From: Kazachstania africana CBS 2517
Lineage: Eukaryota; Ascomycota; Saccharomycetes; Saccharomycetales; Saccharomycetaceae
Assembly (NCBI RefSeq): GCF_000304475.1
Contig: NC_018947.1
Coordinates: 386,453-450,452 of the forward strand
Reading direction: 5' to 3'
Length of the DNA stretch: 64,000 nucleotides
Shown: positions 56,684 through 64,000 of the stretch, one piece after another
How the letters are laid out: each line of letters begins with the position of its first letter
How positions within the stretch are numbered: position 1 is the first letter of the stretch
Program-made: the position numbers and the translations under genes
Notes under the pieces: model-generated
Told to the model about the DNA's origin: nothing
Database searches by the model: none
The model's input: only the letters and a program-made list of their open reading frames with translations

Positions 56684-57161
56684 TATGTTTGATAAATTAG
56701 CTCATCAACGCTTTTTACTGTACATTATATACTAGATGTGACTTAAAATATCTTTTAGCTGGCAAAACACAATAATAAACATGTTTTATATTGAACATTC
56801 TTATTAACTGTACGTATCCAAGGCAGAAGTGGCATATATACTCTTCTAGAAGTCGTAGATACCGCATGCAATACCTTAACTGTAAATATCGTCGTAACTT
56901 CATCGTAAAACCTGCTAAAAAAGCAGAAGCTGTTGCATTTTGTTTGTAATTAAAACGCTAACTCCCTGTAAACAAGACAAGGCTAAATATATGGTTAATT
57001 TGGCTTTTTGCGGCAGGTTTTCTTGCCATTAGCTTCCAATATGATCTCTAAAGTAACCGGAAACCATCGAGTTTGACATTTTTTAAAAAACTCTAATCAC
57101 AAATGCAGCAATTTAACATGGAAACACGAACCCCAAGTCTCTTCACAGATCTTGCTTATGG
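56684..57161. other. SEC63-MRX4 intergenic region
   Basis: About 480 bp, AT-rich. An eight-codon frame at 57158-57181 begins 4 bp before the MRX4 ATG. Nothing else seen. Confidence 0.4.
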
Positions 57162-58310
57162 ATGATGTTCAGGGTCCATAGTTATGGTCTTGCTAGAATT
57201 TCATCATTGTGCCAGACTACCAACATCGGGCGTTTCTATAGCAAGAATACCTCGAGAAGACTGAAATCGGATACCAATTCCTCAATTGAAGAAAATTTGA
57301 GGGTTCTGTTCGATCCAGACAGGCCAAGAGATGCTTCAGTTAGGTCATTTAAGATCCTACTAAAGCTGTCAGCCGAAAGCAAGTTAGTTATTGAGAAATA
57401 CCCTCGGTACGAGAAGTTGTTGAAGACCCTCTCTACACAAAAAGTCAAGTCGCAAGCAAGCATGAGTACTATTGCTCGAAAGCTATATACGTTAGCTGTT
57501 CAAAGAAGAATATCTGACGAGGATATCTATTCTGCCCTCTTAAAGGTGTTGGATGAAGATATCATCAATGTTTTGATACCAAAAGTTCCTCCTACAGGCA
57601 CTACTACATCTACCAATAAGACAAGAAAACCTGTATTCGACATTGGACTACATCCTGAAAATACTGATTACTTGGACGTGATATTAGAACAGTTAGAGAA
57701 AAACACAGTCAACACAAACGATTTATACCAGATTATAAGCAATATTATAGAAGAGTCAAATGAAAGGGAAGGACTGCAACCAAATGAGAAAGGAAACACG
57801 AAGGATATCAATCTCAATTCACTGAAAAATTACTTACATGAGATAGACATTCAAAATACACATAAAAATCTGTTCTTGACGGAGCAGAAGAAAACATACG
57901 ATTGGAATCGTCCAAAAGAACCGCTGCACTTCTCAGGTGGAAATATACTATTTGACTCAGTCGCTAAAACTAACGTGAAACTTCCAATATCAAAGCTCCA
58001 GAATAAAGCTATAGATATTATATTCAACTTACCACCTCGGTTTGGGAAGAATAAACGGAAATGCCTGCTATTCAATTTGAAAGATCAAAAGAGCTCCATT
58101 GAAAAATTAGAGCTTAACGACCGGTCGTTAGATATAGTTTTCCAAGGTCATCTAGGAATAATTAATGCTTCTCAGATACAACCAGAATATGTCAAACAAG
58201 TGATCAATGATGTGGAAAAGAAAGGCTGGAATGCTGCTGGATTTGTTAAAAACAACCCAGAGATGATCATTTTTTTCCATCAAATGAAAACCAATCTAGT
58301 TTTAAATTGA
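57162..58310 (+). CDS. MRX4: Mitochondrial protein, MRX4 (YPL168W) type
   Basis: 382 residues. The N-terminus is a likely mitochondrial presequence (MMFRVHSYGLARISSLCQTT, then RFYSKNTSRRLK), with Arg and Ser and no acids. The rest is soluble and Lys/Asn-rich with no domain I can name; GHLGIINASQIQPEYVKQVI and the C-terminal DVEKKGWNAAGFVKNNPEM look the most structured. It is convergent with REV3, exactly as YPL168W is in S. cerevisiae; that protein (430 residues) is found with the mitochondrial ribosome and expression complexes. The identification rests on synteny and presequence. Two ATGs occur in a row (57162, 57165); the second has A at -3 and may be the real start. Confidence 0.68.
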   Translation: MMFRVHSYGLARISSLCQTTNIGRFYSKNTSRRLKSDTNSSIEENLRVLFDPDRPRDASVRSFKILLKLSAESKLVIEKYPRYEKLLKTLSTQKVKSQASMSTIARKLYTLAVQRRISDEDIYSALLKVLDEDIINVLIPKVPPTGTTTSTNKTRKPVFDIGLHPENTDYLDVILEQLEKNTVNTNDLYQIISNIIEESNEREGLQPNEKGNTKDINLNSLKNYLHEIDIQNTHKNLFLTEQKKTYDWNRPKEPLHFSGGNILFDSVAKTNVKLPISKLQNKAIDIIFNLPPRFGKNKRKCLLFNLKDQKSSIEKLELNDRSLDIVFQGHLGIINASQIQPEYVKQVINDVEKKGWNAAGFVKNNPEMIIFFHQMKTNLVLN

Positions 58311-58578
58311 AGTTCGCCGCTATTGGAGGCTCTTTCGTCTTGATACTAGTGGGTTATAGATTATTTGATTCTTCCAACATCGAGTGGCTAGATTCGACAG
58401 ATCAAAAAAGTCCTAATTCTGAATGACTACATTTTATTCCTTGTACATATCAATGCATATTCTTTTCTTCTCTTCCTTCGCCTTTTATATTCATTTATCA
58501 ATTACTATAAAGCCATACGTTACTTATAATATTACACACGATATTGTTACAGATATTTAAAAATAAAGGCACTTGGAA

Positions 58579-61500
58579 CTACCAATTGTCCAGAGCGTCC
58601 AATGCACTACGTTTCTTTCTTGTAATATCAGACATTAAATATTTTTTGGATTTGATTCTAGAATAGTAAATCGGACAATCATACGAGTCACATTTACTGG
58701 CAATTAAATCACCTTCAACTCCTGCATTTTTTGTGTATTGATAAGTACAGGTCCTACATACCATGTTTAGATTCTTCATCATATTTTGCCTATAAAGTGT
58801 ATCATATAGCAACCCTACGGTAGTCTTCTGGGCAGACATTTCGCAGTCGCCACATAAGGTCTTATTTTCTGAAGATACTACTTCTTCTCCACAGTTGATG
58901 CACATTGATGATTCACCTAACTTGCTTTCCTTAGTATTCGTATTTACAGATAAGTCTCGTTTCATTCTTGGAATATCAAAAGCCCAATCTGCTACGTTTA
59001 TACCAATAATATTGAATAACCGGGATAAAGGTGGAACCAATGTCTTATCAATATAATAAGTTGCATCTAATTCTAAGTTTGGGTTTGCAAAAAATTCCTC
59101 AGGGGAAATACTACGTTCACGCAAGACTTGTCCGGGACTACCTTTGACGATCAGATACGGAACTCGTTCTTTGTATTGAGGTTCTGCTCTAGTATCTTTT
59201 TTCATCTGTTTCATTGCCACCATGGCGCCAGGTGGCAGACTGGCTGCGCTTTTATATGTTCCTAATTTCACAGCCTTTGCAAAGCAGAAATCCTGAATTG
59301 AAACTTTTCCAGAGTGAATTTTGAAAAATTGATCTTGCACATACTCTTTTACCTTTGTGATATCCTTGGTGTCAAATAATATTTTTAGTGACTTCTCTAC
59401 TATCTTCTGTTGGGCGGGATGACCATCTCTTCTCACCGTTTCTATACCCTTAGAATCAAATTTGGGTTCTTGCTGGGTGCTTTTCTCGTAAGAGTAGCCA
59501 ACATATCTTTTCTTGCTTACCAAGATACATGGATGATATACCTTTTCAAATTTCAGAAATAACGGCTCAGGGTTACTAGCAGATACTGCTATTGACATTT
59601 CGTTTCCAATAGTAAAAGCTTCCTCTCTTGTTTTTCCCGGCAAATAAATGAACAAACTATCAGTATCTCCATATACAACTTTGGCTCCCCAATTTTCATC
59701 TGATTCTATTAACTCGATAGCTCTCTCTAAGGTTTCTCTTCCTGTCTGAACAATACTATCTGCTAGATCTGAACAGGGCATTCTCCCTGAAAAAGAAGCT
59801 GAAGTATAGCCATATGTGACATTAGCCAGCAGTTTGAGAGCTTCTTGCTCATTATTTAGTAAGTTCCGTAGGGTGTCATTCTCTGATCCCAGCTCAGAAA
59901 TTGTCTTTTTCACCATTACTCTTATGTCTAAAACATCGGCAAGCATTTTTGCTAAAGTGGACTTTCTTATTGAAGAGTTCACGAATACGAGACCGTTAGG
60001 TGCAATCGTTACGTCGTCTTTGAGCAATCGAAGCGTATTTTCTTTGATCGGAACAGATGATACACCAACTTCATTGTCTCCCAGCTGCATTTCTCGCACT
60101 CTACCGAGCAAAGTTGAATAGCAGTAATTATATGCTATCATAATCGAGGGGTACAGTGACTGAAAGTCCAGGACCAGCATGGGACTCTTATAAAAGGCAG
60201 ATTCTGGCTCCATAATTAGAGGAACACATTCCAAAGGTTTCTGTTCTCTTACTTTTTGTTTACTGGGGGAAACCAAAATAAAGCTTTCTCCCTTGCAAAC
60301 CCTCACTAAAAATGATTCCACACGATATTGAGAGCCTCTATAGTAGACTGATTGGAAGTCTACTCCAATTAATCTTGCTTGCACCATCGTTCTAGCTATG
60401 AAATCCTGTGCTTTAAGTAGTTCAAAATTTATACGTACACGAGTCAACCAGTACTGCAGCACAGTTTTGATTTTGGAAAAACTTCTTTTGTTATTCCAAA
60501 ATTCTGTAAGGTTTCTATTAGAAAAGTGAGGCAACCTCTTGTGAAGTAAATTGTATGCAATATTCTCCACCGTATATTGGGTCAATTGAAGATCTGAGCT
60601 TAAGATCCTCCAAATATTTAAAATATGTCTTCCCGTAACCGTTATGCCTGTGGAATGAGTATAGCCCCAAAAGTCGTAGGAGCTGTTCTTTCCCTTCGAA
60701 ATGACTCTAGATATTTCCTCAATAATGTTGAATTTGTGAACCTTTATACATCTTTCAATAATATAGCCCCAAGATGAGAGATGAACTTCGTATCCTGACA
60801 AAATATCTGGGTCAAATAGTAGAACCAGATCTGTAAGCGCATCAAACATCATGAACTCACTCTCATAAAATGCCACTGGAACGCTACCAGCGGCATCTTG
60901 TAGCATTTTGGATAGCGTACCATCCTCTCGTTCATCATGCAGCACCATTATTCCCTCACTAGAGACACCGAAGTCGAATGGATAGGATTCGTCATCAATT
61001 TTCCAAAAGATTATTGATACTTGATCATGAAGTGGATCAGGTTTCAAATCGTCTCTTGTGTTGACGTGTATTTCTAAAGAAAAATGAGTAAGTTTATCTT
61101 GCATGGTTGATATCTTTTTGGGTACAGTTGCCCTCGACCCATATTTATAAAAAAAATCGTTCTTCTGAGTCGCTTTACCAATCTGTGAATGGTCTTTCAT
61201 TTTCTTTCTTTTAGAAACTTCATCATCATGAACCTCATAGTATGTCGGTGGTTTTGGCAAATATTTCCATGAGGAAAACAAAGAAATAGGACCCTCTGTT
61301 TCCAACAGTACTGGTTCATTATGGAACGGCAGAGGTATTCGATGACTAAGATGAGGTGAATTAATTTCAAATCTTTTACCGGCATATATATACGGCTTCA
61401 ACTCCAAGTCCGTAGGTTCTCCAAAATAAGGATCAGTATAATCAACCTCTGGATAGCCCTTTGATGTTAAGTCTTTTATGGCGGAGGAAAAATTGAACGG

Positions 61501-63078
61501 TGGTTTTTTGTAAAAGAATGCTCTTTCGCCTTTCGAAATTCCATAAGGCAATTCCAACTTGATCTGTTTTGCCTGATTGAGCTGAAGAATGTTAGAACGT
61601 TGTGCCTGTTCCAGACGCTTCCTTTTTGAAATTAACTGTGTCATTTGAGTATCAAGTGAAAAGGCTGAATTGGAAGACGCTACATTTGCTCTGGGCTTTG
61701 TTACATGTTTCTCTGGATCATCTTCTGTATCTGTTGCTATGAAACCACTATCCTGACTTAACATGCCGTAGTCTTCATTCATATTGTTAGCCGCGTCGCC
61801 CTCATCGTCTAAAATTGTATACTGCTGGAAAGAAGTGTCTATAACCTCATTTTCATTTTCAGATATAGTTTGGGAGTTAAGAGTATTCGGTTGCTCTGGC
61901 CATAATTCGTTAATAGCTTCATATGGTTTTCGTATTTTCTCAAATATAGGATTCTTTTTGAGGTATGTGTCAAAAGTTGGATTAGGATTCTCTTTCGATG
62001 TCGTCTTCGCTGAAGCAGCATCATAAAAATCTTTGAATGAATGACTAAAATCTTTAATGTCCTTCAATCTTTGGAGGCCCTCTTGAGGCACATATTCTCG
62101 TAAAGAAAGCAGAGCTCTTTGGGAAAGTACATTGTTTACCATTTGCTTTGTAGAACTTACATACGGCTGTTTGAGAAGATGTAATGCTTCACCTTTTTTT
62201 TCTATAAAATCATGATGTATATCACGAAAATATAGTTCATCGATGTTTTTAATATTCTGTGGTAATATATCTATTTCTAGCAAACCGTTTCCCATTCTTG
62301 GGAAAGCCTTTTCATCTAAGACATTCCGTTCTTTATCACAAAAGTGGGTTAAAAAGGTATCGAGCTCTTCGTTTCGCATCAAATCATCAATGTCCAATAT
62401 ACTATTGAGGATAGGGTCTCTAAAATAGCAGTTGTTCAAATGTATCCATGAACACCCAAAGAGATTAAAATCCATTGAAAATTGAAGTAGATATGGGATG
62501 TGAGATTCAAAAGTCTCCCTAGCAGTAGCAAAAATGGCTTTGTCCCTAATTAAATCTGAGAGCCTATTCGAATAAGACGGGTTCAATAGCGTTATTTTGT
62601 AGAATAAGGTGTAACCCATATTGAACCCGTAAAATGGAATACCTTTTATCAGCGAGACATTTGCAATATAATTCAATCCTCTGATATGTTCTATATCATT
62701 TCCTACCTCATTTACAGTAGGTTTATTCCCTCTGCCCTTCTTTTTAACTAGTTCAGTCATCTTTCTTTCAAGTAGCAGATGCAAATTGGTGCATTTTTGT
62801 GATATTTCTGTAAGTGAATCTGATTCATTGCCATCATATTTCACAAAAATGTAAGGAAAGACGCCATGAATATGACATAAAACCTGATGTCCTGTTGGGA
62901 GAAATCCATAAACTCGTATTGATGGGACGAAATTGAACTGACTCATTGGTAAACTGTCGCCATGTTTCCTATCAAGTATTGTTGGCCTGTTCATGTAAAA
63001 GTCATAATTATTCATTTGCACATGGATCAAGTCCGGGGCTAAACTGGAACTGTTTATGCTTGAATTGACACTTGACAT
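58579..63078 (-). CDS. REV3: DNA polymerase zeta catalytic subunit
   Basis: 1499 residues (1504 in S. cerevisiae). A family B polymerase that extends past DNA lesions with Rev7, Pol31 and Pol32. The N-terminal domain starts VQMNNYDFYMNRP. The inactive exonuclease-like region is at about 650-860. Polymerase motif A is VLDFQSLYPSIMIAYNYCYS (Asp971), motif B LKLLANVTYGYTSASFSG, and motif C VYGDTDSLFIY (Asp1138 and Asp1140). The C-terminal zinc and iron-sulfur Cys modules are intact: CINCGEEVVSSENKTLCGDC, and CRTCTYQY with CDSYDCPIYYSR. Full-length. Convergent with MRX4 as in YPL167C-YPL168W. An ACGCGT lies at 63359-63364, 281 bp upstream. Confidence 0.97.
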   Translation of the reverse strand: MSSVNSSINSSSLAPDLIHVQMNNYDFYMNRPTILDRKHGDSLPMSQFNFVPSIRVYGFLPTGHQVLCHIHGVFPYIFVKYDGNESDSLTEISQKCTNLHLLLERKMTELVKKKGRGNKPTVNEVGNDIEHIRGLNYIANVSLIKGIPFYGFNMGYTLFYKITLLNPSYSNRLSDLIRDKAIFATARETFESHIPYLLQFSMDFNLFGCSWIHLNNCYFRDPILNSILDIDDLMRNEELDTFLTHFCDKERNVLDEKAFPRMGNGLLEIDILPQNIKNIDELYFRDIHHDFIEKKGEALHLLKQPYVSSTKQMVNNVLSQRALLSLREYVPQEGLQRLKDIKDFSHSFKDFYDAASAKTTSKENPNPTFDTYLKKNPIFEKIRKPYEAINELWPEQPNTLNSQTISENENEVIDTSFQQYTILDDEGDAANNMNEDYGMLSQDSGFIATDTEDDPEKHVTKPRANVASSNSAFSLDTQMTQLISKRKRLEQAQRSNILQLNQAKQIKLELPYGISKGERAFFYKKPPFNFSSAIKDLTSKGYPEVDYTDPYFGEPTDLELKPYIYAGKRFEINSPHLSHRIPLPFHNEPVLLETEGPISLFSSWKYLPKPPTYYEVHDDEVSKRKKMKDHSQIGKATQKNDFFYKYGSRATVPKKISTMQDKLTHFSLEIHVNTRDDLKPDPLHDQVSIIFWKIDDESYPFDFGVSSEGIMVLHDEREDGTLSKMLQDAAGSVPVAFYESEFMMFDALTDLVLLFDPDILSGYEVHLSSWGYIIERCIKVHKFNIIEEISRVISKGKNSSYDFWGYTHSTGITVTGRHILNIWRILSSDLQLTQYTVENIAYNLLHKRLPHFSNRNLTEFWNNKRSFSKIKTVLQYWLTRVRINFELLKAQDFIARTMVQARLIGVDFQSVYYRGSQYRVESFLVRVCKGESFILVSPSKQKVREQKPLECVPLIMEPESAFYKSPMLVLDFQSLYPSIMIAYNYCYSTLLGRVREMQLGDNEVGVSSVPIKENTLRLLKDDVTIAPNGLVFVNSSIRKSTLAKMLADVLDIRVMVKKTISELGSENDTLRNLLNNEQEALKLLANVTYGYTSASFSGRMPCSDLADSIVQTGRETLERAIELIESDENWGAKVVYGDTDSLFIYLPGKTREEAFTIGNEMSIAVSASNPEPLFLKFEKVYHPCILVSKKRYVGYSYEKSTQQEPKFDSKGIETVRRDGHPAQQKIVEKSLKILFDTKDITKVKEYVQDQFFKIHSGKVSIQDFCFAKAVKLGTYKSAASLPPGAMVAMKQMKKDTRAEPQYKERVPYLIVKGSPGQVLRERSISPEEFFANPNLELDATYYIDKTLVPPLSRLFNIIGINVADWAFDIPRMKRDLSVNTNTKESKLGESSMCINCGEEVVSSENKTLCGDCEMSAQKTTVGLLYDTLYRQNMMKNLNMVCRTCTYQYTKNAGVEGDLIASKCDSYDCPIYYSRIKSKKYLMSDITRKKRSALDALDNW

Positions 63079-63461
63079 TTTCGCTCATCATTAGAGAATG
63101 TACAGTCTTCTTCTTTGTTGATATATGAGTTGCTTTAATAAATAGGTCATTGAACTTCTCATATTCTTTCATTTTCATATATTCATTTTCTTGCTGTACG
63201 GCGCTACTATATTATAAATTAGGTACCTGACAAGCATTAAATAAAGTCCTGTATTGGGCAAATTAAATCTTATTGAACTCGACTGGCTCTAAGAAGTCCT
63301 TATAATCAGTTAGAAACATCCACAAACCGCCATAGTTTTAAAGAATGAATTGCAGCCCACGCGTAATACTGTCACGATATATCTGAAATACGTGTAAAAT
63401 ATGCATGAAAGATGTATAAAATATGTATAAAACATAAAGTCTGTATTATTTGAGCAGCGAG
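63079..63461. other. REV3-SET6 spacer
   Basis: 383 bp. The baker's yeast gene ATG29 between REV3 and SET6 has no counterpart here, and the gap is too small for it. A short repetition of ATGTATAAAA(T/C) occurs around 63413-63434, near the SET6 stop, and may act in 3'-end formation. Confidence 0.6.
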
Positions 63462-64000
63462 TCAGCCGTCGCTCAACTCTTTTAGGCACTTTTGGCAGCC
63501 ACAATCGAAAAACCAGCCATTTCTCATAAATTCACGGCGCTCAGTAAGAGGAAGATTCAGAGTTCCTGCATAATTTATAGACAATTCTTCCCCCACTTTG
63601 ACATCTCTATTGAGAATGAAATCCATTATACGCCCATTCCGAGTTTTTGTGATATTGGGATCACATGAATGGTTGAAATATGACGCCCTTGGGAGCACCC
63701 AGTAACCATAGCATTCTCTACTTTCAAGAGATTCGTCCTCCTGCCAGAGGCCAAAGGAGTTTGCATACTCAGAACCCAAAATATGCCTGAAACTGTCCGT
63801 GCTCAAATGGCATTTCAAATTATTCGGCAGTAAAATATACAGAGTGTTGAAAACTGATTCTTGAAAATGTAAAAGAATTGGAAATTTAGAAATCTTTTCT
63901 AATTCATTGGATTGAAGATGCTGAAAACTTTTCATAGTCAAGGAGTCTTCAGAAAAGTTACTAAGTCTATACAGTGAGCTACAGACAAATCTGCAGCATG
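63462..64000 (-). CDS. SET6: SET-domain protein, partial (5' end beyond window)
   Basis: The C-terminal part, about 179 codons, of a protein that is 373 residues in S. cerevisiae. The frame stays open from the stop at 63462 to the right edge with no stop, so the ATG at 63935 is internal and the start lies outside the window. Visible: YWVLPRASYFNHSCDPN with the NHSCDPN signature of SMYD-type SET domains, GEELSINYAGTL near the SAM/substrate site, and a post-SET Cys cluster in WFFDCGCQKC. Set6 is a poorly characterised putative lysine methyltransferase. Position beside REV3 matches YPL165C. Confidence 0.9.
   Translation of the reverse strand, partial: CCRFVCSSLYRLSNFSEDSLTMKSFQHLQSNELEKISKFPILLHFQESVFNTLYILLPNNLKCHLSTDSFRHILGSEYANSFGLWQEDESLESRECYGYWVLPRASYFNHSCDPNITKTRNGRIMDFILNRDVKVGEELSINYAGTLNLPLTERREFMRNGWFFDCGCQKCLKELSDG

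Noticed and set aside
63429..63440. CTTTATGTTTT on the minus strand as an ARS core
   Set aside because: It matches the consensus at 10 of 11 and such matches are common in AT-rich DNA; no supporting B elements could be judged.
1..64000. CRISPR arrays, bacterial-type operons, riboswitches or prophage
   Set aside because: The window is yeast nuclear DNA; no spaced direct repeats or bacterial signals were seen.

Overview
The window is nuclear DNA from a budding yeast of the family Saccharomycetaceae, outside the genus Saccharomyces. It is AT-rich and gene-dense, its protein genes show no introns, its intergenic gaps are short, and its tRNAs are close relatives of baker's yeast tRNAs. From 2 kb to 54 kb the gene order follows S. 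cerevisiae chromosome XII from YLR152C down to YLR126C, in inverted orientation. Genes of the sister chromosome IV block (YDR140s-YDR170s) are missing, apart from an STB3-like gene. That pattern suggests a lineage that passed through the whole-genome duplication and then lost duplicates. Genus is inferred only (Kazachstania- or Naumovozyma-like); the sequence alone does not settle it.

Layout. 1-0.8 kb: a possible retroelement scrap, a complete solo LTR and tRNA-Gln(TTG). 2-6 kb: a tandem pair of YLR152C-type membrane carriers. 6.4-11 kb: PCD1, an STB3-like regulator and GID11. 11-22.3 kb: PEP3, SMD3, YLR146W-A, SPE4, RMP1, ACF2 and DPH6. 22.5-23.9 kb: tRNA-Ala(AGC), a second copy of the same LTR and a gene-free spacer. 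23.9-39.8 kb: PUT1, RRN5, SLS1, NHA1, RKM5, SLX4, CKI1 and USB1. 39.9-54.2 kb: ACE2, ZRT2, DIP2, tRNA-Arg(ACG), DCN1, APC2, a YLR126C-type amidotransferase and a yapsin protease. 54.2-54.7 kb is a rearrangement junction: from there on the genes (SEC63, MRX4, REV3, SET6) match the chromosome XV/XVI sister blocks. SET6 runs off the right edge.

Functional links. DIP2, RRN5 and RKM5 all serve ribosome production, and each promoter carries PAC plus RRPE motifs; the RRPE-binding factor family (STB3) is encoded in the same window. ZRT2 has a perfect Zap1 site and PUT1 a perfect Put3 site, so zinc and proline control look conserved. SLX4 and REV3 act in DNA damage tolerance. SLS1, PUT1 and MRX4 are mitochondrial.

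Most of the window is conserved housekeeping sequence. I did not find a convincing new multi-gene system. The less ordinary items are the two solo LTRs with exact target duplications and unusual TA...CA ends, the tandem SIM-like/TQ-SP repeat in SLX4, the repeated Ile/Val-Tyr motif in the STB3-like protein, and the carrier duplication. Several start codons were set to the first ATG that fits the family, because the open frames extend upstream without an ATG.
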